Positions 53,571 through 62,245 of a DNA stretch of 64,000 bases are shown one piece after another. The notes under the pieces are model-generated. The model did not search any database. It was not told the DNA's origin and was given only the letters and a program-made list of their open reading frames with translations. Position numbers and translations under genes: made by a program. Position 1 is the first letter of the stretch. The number at the start of each line of letters is the position of its first letter. Source of the stretch: an uncultured Pseudomonadales bacterium (GTDB lineage Bacteria > Pseudomonadota > Gammaproteobacteria > Pseudomonadales > Azotimanducaceae); assembly GCA_958296195.1 (NCBI GenBank), contig OY282455.1, positions 2,170,001 through 2,234,000 on the forward strand. The letters are read 5' to 3'.

Positions 53571-54626
53571 CTAGAGGCCAGGCTCCGCGTTGAGCCGGGC
53601 GCACTCGGCGGCGAAGCGGATGGCCGGCTCGTCGCCGCTGATGGTCAGGCCGGTGAGGCCGACCTCCTCCCAGTCGCGGAAGCGGCGGCGGATGCGCTCC
53701 TTGGGGCCGACTAGCGCACCTTGGTCCACGAACTCGTCCGGCACCGCCGCCACGGCCTCGTCCTTGCGCTTGGCGAGATACAGCTCCTGAATGCGGTCCG
53801 CCGCATCGCCAAAGCCCCGGCGGATCATCATCTCCTTGTGGAAGTTCTTGTTCTTGTGGCCCATGCCGCCCACATAAAGGGCGATGTTGGGCTTCATGCG
53901 GTCCAATGCGGCCTGCACCGCGGCGCTGGAGTCCTCGGTCACAATGACGGCGGTTCCGGCCTGGGCTTCAAAGTCAGAAGGGGATTTGCCGCCTCGGGCC
54001 AGCCCTTCGTCGAGCCAGTCCCGGTACAGATGCGCGGATTCGGGCACGAAACCGAGGGGCAGCCAGCCATCGGCGATCTCGGCGGTCAGCCGCACCGTCG
54101 ATTCCATGCCGGTGCCCAGCCAGATGGGGATGTCCGGGTTCATGTGCAGGATGGACTTCAGCGGCTTGCCCACGCCCAAGGCGCCTTCGCCCGTGTAGGG
54201 CAGGCTGATCTCCTTGCCGTCGTGGGTCAGAGGTTCCTGCCGCGCCCAGATTTTCTTCATGATGGAGACGTAGTCCTTGATGCGGTAGTAGGGCCGGCCC
54301 CAAGGCTGGCCGTACCAACCCTCGACGATTTGCGGGCCGGAAACGCCGATGCCGCAGATGGCCCGCCCGCCCCCAGCCAGTTGGTCCAAGGTGGCGATGG
54401 CCATGGCGGCGTTGGCCGGAGTGCGCCCCGCCAACTGAATGACCGCCGTGCCGAGGCGAATGCGCTCCGTGTGCGCGGCAATGAACGCCAAGGGCGTGAT
54501 GGCGTCCGAACCATAGGCTTCCGCCGTCCACACCGAGTCATAGCCCAGCCGCTCCGCCAGTTGCACCTTCTTGATGGGCAGGGCGAGTTGCGGGCCTGAG
54601 TAACCGAGCGAAAGTCCGAGTTTCAT
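53571..54626 (-). CDS. LLM-class F420-dependent-like oxidoreductase
   Basis: The 351-residue protein has an N-terminal MKLGLSLGYSG, then LAERLGYDSVWTAEAYGSDA, TERIRLGTAVIQLAGRTPAN and the GGGRAICGIGVSGPQIVEGWYG core of luciferase-like monooxygenases close to F420-dependent members. ATG 54626 is preferred after GGGGAAA. It could use F420 or FMN; the F420 biosynthesis genes are not in the window. It lies about 225 bases upstream of the ligase in the same direction. A second LLM oxidoreductase lies at 23-24 kb. Substrate unknown. Confidence 0.88.
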   Translation of the reverse strand: MKLGLSLGYSGPQLALPIKKVQLAERLGYDSVWTAEAYGSDAITPLAFIAAHTERIRLGTAVIQLAGRTPANAAMAIATLDQLAGGGRAICGIGVSGPQIVEGWYGQPWGRPYYRIKDYVSIMKKIWARQEPLTHDGKEISLPYTGEGALGVGKPLKSILHMNPDIPIWLGTGMESTVRLTAEIADGWLPLGFVPESAHLYRDWLDEGLARGGKSPSDFEAQAGTAVIVTEDSSAAVQAALDRMKPNIALYVGGMGHKNKNFHKEMMIRRGFGDAADRIQELYLAKRKDEAVAAVPDEFVDQGALVGPKERIRRRFRDWEEVGLTGLTISGDEPAIRFAAECARLNAEPGL

Positions 54627-54892
54627 TGATTTCCCCAATGGTTTAGGGCGCTTGCGGCCTTAGTGGGCGCATATCCTCTCAAACTGCGAAGCGCTTGGGA
54701 ATCCCATTGCGCCGCTTAGCCACATTGGCCGGCGGCGGCCTTATGGCGACCATCAATGTTGCGAGCACTAGAGTGTGCTGCTTTTGTGCGGAATCGGGGT
54801 TTTGATCCGGTTGGCGGCCGTGTCGATGAGATTCCCGGCTTGGAGAAACATAGGGGCTAAAATGCGCCTTTGTCGGGCGAGTGAACTTGGGC

Positions 54893-56833
54893 ATGGCGGC
54901 AAGGGCGACGGATTTTTCGGCTTTCGGCTATCTGCGGGCGGCGGCGGTGGCACCGAGGGTGCGGATTGCCGATCCGTTGGCCAATGCTCGGCAGATCGTT
55001 GACCACCTGGAGCGCTTGGCGGATTCCGGCGCAGCCGTGGCGCTGTTTCCCGAACTGAGCTTGACGGGCTATACGGCGGAGGACCTCTTCGGCAACACGG
55101 GCCTGCTGCACGAGGCTTGGCGGGGGTTGGCGCTGGTCTGCGAATGCAACAGCCCGGTCGTCGCCGTCGTCGGCCTTCCTTGGGCAAGCCCGGACAGCCG
55201 CTTGTTCAACTGCGCGGCGGTGGTGAGCGGCGGGTGCGTGGTTGGGTTGGTGCCGAAGACCTGCATTCCCAACCACGGGGAGTTCTATGAGGGCCGCTGG
55301 TTCGCCTCCGGCGCCGGCCTCGACCTGGAAGTGCAGTCGGACCTCGGCGCCTTCCGCGTTGGTCCGAACCAGCTCTTTCAGATCGGCCGGCATCGTTTCG
55401 CCGTTGAGCTCTGTGAAGACCTCTGGGTGCCGCAGCCGCCCGGGAGCGCCCACAGCTTGGCCGGGGCGGAGTTGCTGCTGAACCTCTCCGCCAGCAATGA
55501 ACTGGTCGCCAAGGCGGACTACCGGCGGGACTTGGTGCGCATGGCCAGCGGCGCATGGCTGTGCGGCTATCTTTACGCCGGCGCCGGTGCGTCTGAATCG
55601 ACCAAGGACTTGGTTTTTGGCGGGCATCTGCTGGCGGCGGAGAACGGGGCGCTGCTGGCGGAGAGCGAGCGGTTTGCAAGCGGCGGCGGCGAGCTGTTGG
55701 TGGAGTTTGACTTGGACAGACTGCGCCAAGACCGTTTGCGCAATCAGGCGTTCGGCGCCTCGCCCCGGCCTGGCGGGCATCATCTGCGCCGTCTCGCTGC
55801 CGTGCCGCCGCGCCTCGACGAACTGCGCCGCCGCCTCGACCCGCACCCCTTCGTCCCCGACGACGCAGCAGTTTGCGACGCCCGCGCCCAGGAAATCCTA
55901 GCCATTCAGAGCGTCGGCCTAGCCCGCCGAATGCGGGCGGCCGGCGTCGAACGATTGGTGCTGGGCCTGTCCGGCGGGCTGGACTCCACCTTGGCGCTGC
56001 TGGTTTGCCTGGACGCCCTGAAGCGCTTGGACTTGCCGGCCGCCAATCTGCACGGACTGTCCCTGCCCGGACCGGGCACCTCCGAGCATACGCAAACCAC
56101 GGTCGCCAACCTGGCCACCGCCACGGCCATCGGTCTGCGCGAGGTTTCAATCTCCTCGGCGGTGGCTCGCCACCTTGAGGACTTGGACCATCAAACCGAG
56201 AATGACGTCGTCTTCGAGAACGCCCAGGCTCGCCAACGAACCCAGTTGCTCTTCAACGCCGCCAACAAGGTGGGCGGCATTCTGGTCGGCACGGGCGATC
56301 TCTCCGAACTGGCGCTGGGCTGGTGTACCTTCAACGCCGACCAGATGGCCGGCTACAACGTCAACGCCAGCGTGCCGAAGACGCTGGTGGCCCATTTGGT
56401 GCGTTGGTATGCGCAGCATCGGGCGGAGGCGGGCTTGGCGGCGGCCTTGGAACGGGTCTTGGCGACGCCCATATCGCCGGAGCTGCACAGAACCCAGGCG
56501 GGGGGCATCGGCCAGCAAACGGAGGCCATCATCGGCCCCTATGAGCTGCATGACTTCTTTCTATACCACTACGTTCGCAACGGCTTCTCCCCGGAGAAGA
56601 TCTTCGCCTTGGCCGGGCTGGCGTTTGCCGGGCGCTATACCGGCCAGGAAGTGAAGCGTTGGTTGAGGGTCTTCTTCGAGCGGTTTTTCGCCCAGCAGTT
56701 CAAGCGCACCACGCTGCCGCCGGGGCCTAAGGTGGGCAGCGTCAGCCTGTCCCCGCGCGGCGACTGGCGCATGCCGGATGAGGCCGAAGCAGCCAGCTTG
56801 TTGGCCGCCATCGACGCGCTGCAAACGGACTAA
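54893..56833 (+). CDS. nadE: Glutamine-dependent NAD+ synthetase
   Basis: The protein of about 646 residues combines an N-terminal nitrilase-type glutaminase (Glu in PELSLTGYTAED, Lys in VPKTCIPNHGEFYE, Cys in ELCEDLWVP) with a C-terminal NAD synthetase domain. The latter has the ATP pyrophosphatase loop LGLSGGLDSTLALL and GTGDLSELALGWCTF. Glutaminase releases ammonia that is channelled to adenylated nicotinic acid adenine dinucleotide. ATG 54893 is used; a GTG four codons upstream is possible. The next gene starts 41 bases after its stop. The large size, including an extra C-terminal extension, matches the long type of NadE. Confidence 0.94.
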   Translation: MAARATDFSAFGYLRAAAVAPRVRIADPLANARQIVDHLERLADSGAAVALFPELSLTGYTAEDLFGNTGLLHEAWRGLALVCECNSPVVAVVGLPWASPDSRLFNCAAVVSGGCVVGLVPKTCIPNHGEFYEGRWFASGAGLDLEVQSDLGAFRVGPNQLFQIGRHRFAVELCEDLWVPQPPGSAHSLAGAELLLNLSASNELVAKADYRRDLVRMASGAWLCGYLYAGAGASESTKDLVFGGHLLAAENGALLAESERFASGGGELLVEFDLDRLRQDRLRNQAFGASPRPGGHHLRRLAAVPPRLDELRRRLDPHPFVPDDAAVCDARAQEILAIQSVGLARRMRAAGVERLVLGLSGGLDSTLALLVCLDALKRLDLPAANLHGLSLPGPGTSEHTQTTVANLATATAIGLREVSISSAVARHLEDLDHQTENDVVFENAQARQRTQLLFNAANKVGGILVGTGDLSELALGWCTFNADQMAGYNVNASVPKTLVAHLVRWYAQHRAEAGLAAALERVLATPISPELHRTQAGGIGQQTEAIIGPYELHDFFLYHYVRNGFSPEKIFALAGLAFAGRYTGQEVKRWLRVFFERFFAQQFKRTTLPPGPKVGSVSLSPRGDWRMPDEAEAASLLAAIDALQTD

Positions 56834-56874
56834 GCCGCTTTGACGCTGTCTTGGTCAATCGCTTGGGGGGCACC

Positions 56875-57870
56875 ATGATCGCTTGGCGTTGGTTTTGCGT
56901 CATTTCCTGGCTCGTTTGCGCACTGCCGACGGCGGCCGGCGAGGCGCCGTTCTGCGGCGAGGAGGGCGTTTGGATTCAGATCCTCGGCGCCGGCGGAGCG
57001 GAGCTTGACGACGGCCGGGCTGGGCCGAGCTACCTGCTGTGGAGGGACAATCGGGCGCGCCTGCTGGTGGACGCAGCGCCGGGGGCCTCGGTGCGATTTG
57101 ACGAAGCGGGGGCCGCCTTTGCCGATCTTGACGCCGTGGTGTTCACTCAGTTGAGCGTTCATCATGCGGCGGCCTTGCCGGCCTTTTTGGATGGTGCCCG
57201 CTTGCAGGACCGGGAGCGCCGCTTGCCCGTGTTCGGCCCGGAAGGGCAAGGCGAATATCCGGGCATGGCGACTTTTCTGGAACGCTTGGTCGGCGCCGCC
57301 GGCGCCTATCCCCATTTGGCGGATTTGCTGAGGCCGCGCTCCAGCAATCGACTGCCACGGCCATCCCGCGGCGGCGCGGACGCCAGCGCCGCGAATGCTC
57401 CCGCGGTGCCCTCCCGAGGCGGCTTTCGGCTCAGCGCCGGCGACGTGCCGGCCGCTGGGCGCCGCCGTTGGGCCAAGTTCGGCTCCCCAAACCTGCGCTT
57501 GGCGGCGCTGCCGGTGCATCATGGCGGCCGGCCGGCGCTGGCTTGGCGAGTGGAGGCGGGCGGCTATGCGGCGGTCTTCGCTGGGGACCTTTCCAACCGC
57601 AAGAACGTCCTGGCTGACTTCGCCGCCGGCGCCGACGCCTTGGTGGTGTCCCACGCCTTGCCGGAACACATGCGGGGGGAGCTTAGGGAGCGGCACCTCA
57701 TCCCCAGCCAAATCGGCCGCATTGCCGCCGCCGCCGGCGTGCGCATGGTCATCCTGGGCCACCGCATGAACCGCACCCTAGGCTGGGAGAGCCAAAGCCG
57801 TGCGGTCATGGAAGCCCACTACGGCGGCGCCTTGATCTTCGCCAACGATCTGGAATGCTGGGGGTTGTAG
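56875..57870 (+). CDS. Exported metallo-beta-lactamase-fold protein with degenerate metal motif
   Basis: The 331-residue protein has an N-terminal hydrophobic signal (residues 4-20) and the metallo-beta-lactamase fold with VDAAPGASVRFDEAG early on. The canonical HxHxDH metal motif appears instead as TQLSVHHAAAL: Q92, S94, H96, H97 replace His, His, Asp, and keep only the last His. Later motifs (LAALPVHHGG, FAGDLSNRKNVLAD, VVSHALPEHMRG and ILGHRM) still look family-like. It may therefore be a structural or non-canonical member. GGGGGG upstream supports ATG 56875. It follows nadE by 41 bases, so co-transcription is likely. Confidence 0.78.
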   Translation: MIAWRWFCVISWLVCALPTAAGEAPFCGEEGVWIQILGAGGAELDDGRAGPSYLLWRDNRARLLVDAAPGASVRFDEAGAAFADLDAVVFTQLSVHHAAALPAFLDGARLQDRERRLPVFGPEGQGEYPGMATFLERLVGAAGAYPHLADLLRPRSSNRLPRPSRGGADASAANAPAVPSRGGFRLSAGDVPAAGRRRWAKFGSPNLRLAALPVHHGGRPALAWRVEAGGYAAVFAGDLSNRKNVLADFAAGADALVVSHALPEHMRGELRERHLIPSQIGRIAAAAGVRMVILGHRMNRTLGWESQSRAVMEAHYGGALIFANDLECWGL

Positions 57871-57885
57871 CCTTTTCGGCAGTTG

Positions 57886-59640
57886 TCAGAACTGCACCTG
57901 CCAGATGCTGGTGGCCTGCTTAGCCATCCAGTTTTGCCGCTCTTCAATCTTATCCACTGTCCAGATGTCGTAGTTTTGAGCCAGATCACGGCTGACTTGG
58001 AGTCTGCTCGCTTCCAGAACGGGGCGCTTTTGCTCATAGCCGAAATTGCCTAGTTTGCGGTTCACCGCTGTCTCCAGCAACGTGAGGTTGCCCAATCGAT
58101 AGATGAAGGCCTCGCGTTGGCGATCACCGAATTGCGGCCAGGCATCGCTGGGGTTCTCCGGCAGCACATGCTCAATGCTGTATTTGGCGCTTTCAAAGGC
58201 AAGTTCCCGGCCTGATAGGTGCGCCTCCATGTTGAATAGAATGAAGCGCGAAATTCGCTTGTTGCGGCTGTTGGTCGTGCGCAGAGTCTTGTCCGCAAAT
58301 GCGGCGCGGAATTCATCGTCGTCTGGGTAAACCGGCCGCAGCGCCTGGACTGCTTGGGCCACGTTGATAATGCGTTTTTCGTTTAGCTTGACGGCGATGT
58401 CGTTGTACAGCATCTCCTGTTCGTTGGCTTGGCGGGAGCAAATCACGTTGTAACGGAAGGACAGGGTGACGATTGCCCTTAGAAAGCGCTTGAATTCAGG
58501 GCTGTCCTCGTGCCCGAAGCGCTCATACGCCGCCAAAAGAACGGCTAGCGGCTGGCGTACATTGAACATTTGCAATTCCTTTAGGCCATTGCGCACCGGT
58601 GCCGACCAATCGCCGGTTTCGGGGTTGCGCAATGCGGCGTAAACCCTCGCTTGGCGATCCAGGTCGCGGATCAACGCGAACGCCTCGGCTCTATTGCCGA
58701 TCGCGTTGCGAATGGTCTTGAACAGGTTGGGCTTGCGCACCAGCTTGTTGCGGCTGTTCCAGAAGGTGCGCAGGAATTCGGGGAAGCTCTCGCTGCCGAG
58801 AAGTTCAACGATGCTCTCCCAACGGTTCTCCAAAACGCCTAATTCAGATTCGTGGGCCTTCTCCCTTGCAACTAGGGCGAAGAGGTAGTTCTTAAGCAGA
58901 TCGGTCGTGGAAAGGCGTACGCCGCGTGCGTTCAAGGTTTCGAAGACCGTAAAGGCGTTCAGCTCGTCGGTTACCGTAATGACGGTAAAGAACAGCTTGT
59001 CCACAACGGTGTCGATGAAGCGCGCTATGGCCTCCCCATTCTCGTCTGATCTTTGCCGTATGCGCTCCTTAAACCACAAGAAGGATCGTCGCAACAGACG
59101 CTCCGATGGATTCAAGCCCGATCGCGGCAGTTGTTCAAGAGGAACGAGATAGTTTTGGTAGAAGCGGTCGCTGTGCCTGTTCAGCTTCAGCTTGGAGCTT
59201 GGAACTAGGCTTACCGGGTCTAGGTAGCCAATGTAGTTGCCGCGTAGTTGTTCAGCTCGCCGGAACTGCGGATCCTTGGGGTCATCGGGCGTCGCCAACT
59301 CCATTAGGCGCGATATTGCCGCCAGCATCAAAAGGCTTAGCGTTGTCATGCGCTGTTGCCCGTCTATGATGTCAAAAGCCTTGTTGTCCCCAGACTGCAG
59401 CACCAAGTAGCCTAGGTAGTGCGCCGGTTCCGACGCTTCTCCAAACAGCCCTTCAATGTCTTGCCACAGGTCGTCCCACTCGTCAGCATCCCAAGAGTAG
59501 TCGCGTTGGAAAGAGGGCACTCGATAGGTTAGCCCGTTGCCCATGAGTTGGCGGAAGGTTTGGTTGGCGGTGTTGAAGTTCAATCGAGGTTTCTCGCGTT
59601 GGCCGGGCTTGGTGTGCAGCGCTTTAGGGCGCGGATGCAT
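57886..59640 (-). CDS. DUF262/DUF1524 protein (GmrSD-type putative nuclease)
   Basis: The 584-residue protein has a DUF262 domain with FQRDYSWDADEWDDLW and the IIDGQQRMTTLSLLMLA motif typical of this ParB-related NTPase-like fold. A C-terminal DUF1524 domain of the HNH class follows, with SIEHVLPENP and FIYRLGNLTLLE. Paired domains of this kind form GmrSD, a type IV restriction enzyme acting on modified DNA; other members have unknown function. The gene overlaps the end of the M20 amidohydrolase by 17 bases on the same strand. No start closer to the domain is obvious. It may be an anti-phage gene lodged behind a metabolic gene. Confidence 0.85.
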   Translation of the reverse strand: MHPRPKALHTKPGQREKPRLNFNTANQTFRQLMGNGLTYRVPSFQRDYSWDADEWDDLWQDIEGLFGEASEPAHYLGYLVLQSGDNKAFDIIDGQQRMTTLSLLMLAAISRLMELATPDDPKDPQFRRAEQLRGNYIGYLDPVSLVPSSKLKLNRHSDRFYQNYLVPLEQLPRSGLNPSERLLRRSFLWFKERIRQRSDENGEAIARFIDTVVDKLFFTVITVTDELNAFTVFETLNARGVRLSTTDLLKNYLFALVAREKAHESELGVLENRWESIVELLGSESFPEFLRTFWNSRNKLVRKPNLFKTIRNAIGNRAEAFALIRDLDRQARVYAALRNPETGDWSAPVRNGLKELQMFNVRQPLAVLLAAYERFGHEDSPEFKRFLRAIVTLSFRYNVICSRQANEQEMLYNDIAVKLNEKRIINVAQAVQALRPVYPDDDEFRAAFADKTLRTTNSRNKRISRFILFNMEAHLSGRELAFESAKYSIEHVLPENPSDAWPQFGDRQREAFIYRLGNLTLLETAVNRKLGNFGYEQKRPVLEASRLQVSRDLAQNYDIWTVDKIEERQNWMAKQATSIWQVQF

Positions 59641-60946
59641 TCATTGTCAAATAGTCATAGGCCAAGCTGGCCATGACTCGTACGCCTGGCAGCAAGGCGG
59701 TTTCATCGACGAAGAAGAACGGGGAGTGATTGGGAATCGCCTGCTCGGCGGGGATGTCCGCCGGGCGCCCGCCGATGAAGAAGAAGAAGCCTGGAATCTC
59801 TTGTTGGTAAACGGAGAAGTCCTCGGCGCCCGTAATTCGGTCCGCGATGGCTACGTTGTCCGCTCCGTAAACCCGCTCCAGTGTGGGCGCCATGGCGGCC
59901 GCCAACTGCGGATCGTTGTAGGTCACCGGCACCCCTTCGTCGATCTGTACCTCCACTTCGGCGCCCATGTTGGCGGCCGCGTTGGCGGCGATGGTGCGGA
60001 TCCTTTCGTGAATCTGCGCCCGCATCTCCGGGTCGTAGGTGCGAATGGTGCCGCTCAGATGGGCGCTGTCCGGGATGATGTTGTTGCGTACGCCGCCGTG
60101 GAAGGTGGCGATGGTGACCACGGCCGGCGCCCGGGTGATGTCAACTTGGCGGCTGACGATGGTTTGCAGCGCCGTGATGATCGAAGCGCCGGCGGCGATG
60201 GGGTCCACTCCGGCCCAGGGCCTAGCGCCGTGGGTTTGCCGGCCCTGCACCCGGATGTCCAGCCGCTGGGCGCTGGCCATGGCGCCCTTGGGCCGATACT
60301 GGGCGGAGCCGACCGGCCCCGCTTGGGAGACGTGCAGGCCGAAGATGGCGCTGACTTCGGGATTTTTGAGCACTCCCGCCTGCACCATCATCCTGGCCCC
60401 GCCGTCCTCTCCCTTGGGGGGGCCTTCTTCGGCGGGTTGGAAGATGAACTTCACGGTGCCGGGCAGTTGTTCGCGCAGGCCGCTCAGCACTGTTGCCACG
60501 CCCATGAGGATGGCCACATGGGTGTCATGGCCGCAGGCGTGCATCACTCCGACCTCCTGGCCGTTGTAGGTGCTCTTGACCTTGGATGCGTAAGGCAGCC
60601 CGGTCCGCTCCACCACCGGCAGGGCGTCCATGTCCGCCCGCAGCGCCACCACCGGCGACTCCTTGGCGCCGCGCAGCAAGCCGACGACGCCGGTGTGGGC
60701 GACCCCACGGGTGACCTCCAAGCCCAAATCCTCCAAGTGCGCGGCGACCAGTGCGGCGGTTTGGCGTTCGCGGTTGGAAAGTTCCGGATGCTCGTGAATG
60801 TGCCGCCGCCAGCCGATGACCTGCTCCTCCACCGCCGCCGCGGCCGCATCGACCTGTGCGCGTAGGTCAGCATGGGCGGCGCTGGTGGCGAGGGCGAACA
60901 ACCAAGCCGCCGTTGCCATCCCGGAACGAACTGCAATGCCAATCAT
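59624..60946 (-). CDS. Exported M20-family amidohydrolase
   Basis: ATG 60946 with AGGAGAGGA upstream gives a 440-residue protein with a signal peptide (hydrophobic core about residues 10-24, AHA cleavage). The M20D-type metal motifs are visible: GVMHACGHDTHVAILMG, FQPAEEGPP, and QTHGARPWAGVDPI. These zinc or manganese enzymes remove acyl groups from amino acids (hippurate, IAA-conjugate and N-acyl-amino acid hydrolases). Periplasmic export is unusual for the family and may link it to scavenging. It overlaps the DUF262 gene by 17 bases. The nitroreductase gene lies divergently 93 bases away. Confidence 0.9.
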   Translation of the reverse strand: MIGIAVRSGMATAAWLFALATSAAHADLRAQVDAAAAAVEEQVIGWRRHIHEHPELSNRERQTAALVAAHLEDLGLEVTRGVAHTGVVGLLRGAKESPVVALRADMDALPVVERTGLPYASKVKSTYNGQEVGVMHACGHDTHVAILMGVATVLSGLREQLPGTVKFIFQPAEEGPPKGEDGGARMMVQAGVLKNPEVSAIFGLHVSQAGPVGSAQYRPKGAMASAQRLDIRVQGRQTHGARPWAGVDPIAAGASIITALQTIVSRQVDITRAPAVVTIATFHGGVRNNIIPDSAHLSGTIRTYDPEMRAQIHERIRTIAANAAANMGAEVEVQIDEGVPVTYNDPQLAAAMAPTLERVYGADNVAIADRITGAEDFSVYQQEIPGFFFFIGGRPADIPAEQAIPNHSPFFFVDETALLPGVRVMASLAYDYLTMNASAP

Positions 60947-61039
60947 CGAGTCCTCTCCTAATCCTGCCCAATAGCGGGGGCCGAATAGGATACACTGCCG
61001 CGCAACAACCCGCTCAATTTGGAGGCTTAGGAACAAAAG

Positions 61040-61669
61040 ATGGAATTTGACGTCGCCATGACCGATGAACTGCTCGCCACCACCCGCGCCGTGCGCAAAC
61101 GGCTGGACTTGCAGCGGGCGGTGCCGCGGGAGGTGATCGACGAATGCCTGGAGCTTGCCGTGCAGGCCCCTACAGGCTCCAACTCGCAAGGTTGGCGTTG
61201 GCTGGTGGTCGATGACGCCGGCAAGCGCGAAGCCTTGGCGGAACTCTACCGCAAGGGTGCCGAGGGCTACCTTTCCACCGCCGCGGGGCAAGCCCCGAAA
61301 GGCCAGACCAAGCGGGTGTTTGAATCCGCCCTGTACTTGATGGAGCATCTGCACGAGGTGCCGGTGCATGTCATCCCCTGCGTGGCTGGACGGCCTGGGG
61401 AAGGCGCTTCCATAGTGGAGGTCGGCAGCCTGTTCGGCTCCATTTTCCCGGCGGTTTGGAGCTTTCAGTTGGCTTTGCGCGCCCGGGGCCTAGGCTCCGC
61501 CCTCACCACCCTGCATCTGCTGCATGAACGGGAGGCTGCCGCCCTGCTGGGCATTCCCGACAACGTCCTGCAGGTTGCCCTGTTGCCGGTGGCCTACACG
61601 CTGGGCACGGACTTCAAGCGGGCCAGCCGGCCGCCAGTGGCGAAAATCACTCACTGGAACCAGTGGTAG
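61040..61669 (+). CDS. Nitroreductase family protein
   Basis: The 209-residue protein has the FMN-binding nitroreductase pattern: TTRAVRKRLDLQRAVPREVI with the RxxR motif, the substrate-loop APTGSNSQGWRWLVVDD, and the C-terminal GIPDNVLQVALLPVAYTLG. Family members reduce nitro groups, quinones or flavins using NAD(P)H. It begins divergently from the M20 gene, separated by 93 bases in which CCTAATCCTGCC marks the opposite-strand ribosome site region. Role and electron acceptor are unknown. Confidence 0.9.
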   Translation: MEFDVAMTDELLATTRAVRKRLDLQRAVPREVIDECLELAVQAPTGSNSQGWRWLVVDDAGKREALAELYRKGAEGYLSTAAGQAPKGQTKRVFESALYLMEHLHEVPVHVIPCVAGRPGEGASIVEVGSLFGSIFPAVWSFQLALRARGLGSALTTLHLLHEREAAALLGIPDNVLQVALLPVAYTLGTDFKRASRPPVAKITHWNQW

Positions 61670-61746
61670 GGGTTTCCGCCTAGGCGGCGCCGGCCGAGAA
61701 CGACGCCCTGCAAGAGCGGTTGCGACCGCGGCCGCCCCTAGGGTGG

Positions 61747-62091
61747 CTAGTAGGATTCGTAACGCTCGCCGCCGTCCAGCTGAAAGCGCAACGTGCTGAT
61801 GACGCCGTGCATTCGGCTGGGCGCCCCATCGACGACCGCCGCCCGATAGCGCCATTGCGCCACCGCGGCCAAGGCGGCGGCGTCGAACAACCCAGGCGGG
61901 TTGGATGCAACCACGACTAGGTTCTCGACCAGCCCCGCGGCGCTGACGTCGTAGCGAACCTTCACCCAGCCTTCGGCGTCGGCGGCTCTGGCCGCTTCAG
62001 GATAGGCCGGGCCGACGTCATGGATGAGCAGCATTGGCCGGTCGCCGCCGGCGGCGCAGCCTTGCAGCCAAGCGGCTACAATAGCGGCCAT
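61747..62091 (-). CDS. TonB C-terminal-domain lipoprotein (energy transducer-like)
   Basis: The 114-residue protein contains a TonB C-terminal domain: VGPAYPEAARAADAEGWVKVRYDVSAAGLVENL (only the YPEAARAAxxEGWVxVxY core is diagnostic) and LAAVAQWRYRAAVVDG. Before it lies a lipoprotein-type signal: AAIVAAWLQGC with the Cys lipobox. TonB domains normally pass inner-membrane energy to outer-membrane receptors, but a short lipid-anchored version lacks the Pro-rich span and TM anchor of true TonB. Its ATG at 62,091 overlaps the divergent start at 62,090. Longer starts upstream are possible. Confidence 0.72.
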   Translation of the reverse strand: MAAIVAAWLQGCAAGGDRPMLLIHDVGPAYPEAARAADAEGWVKVRYDVSAAGLVENLVVVASNPPGLFDAAALAAVAQWRYRAAVVDGAPSRMHGVISTLRFQLDGGERYESY

Positions 62092-62245
62092 GAGCGAATG
62101 CAACGACCATTCCCGCAAGGACCAGAACGCCTCTTCCAGCGGCGCATGGCGGCATATTCTGATGTGGACCGTCTTTGGCCTGACCTTAGTGGTCACCATC
62201 ATCATCGTCTTGCAGGCCATGCTGCTCACTACGGGCTTCGCTTAA
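62090..62245 (+). CDS. Small single-span membrane protein
   Basis: This 51-residue protein has a polar N-terminus (SECNDHSRKDQNASSSGAW) and one transmembrane helix (WTVFGLTLVVTIIIVLQAML). The helix suggests an inner-membrane peptide of unknown role. Its ATG overlaps the ATG of the divergent TonB-domain gene by two bases, and its end overlaps the convergent sugar-kinase gene by 60 bases. Both overlaps make the call tentative. It could be a true small membrane protein or a chance open frame. Confidence 0.4.
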   Translation: MSECNDHSRKDQNASSSGAWRHILMWTVFGLTLVVTIIIVLQAMLLTTGFA

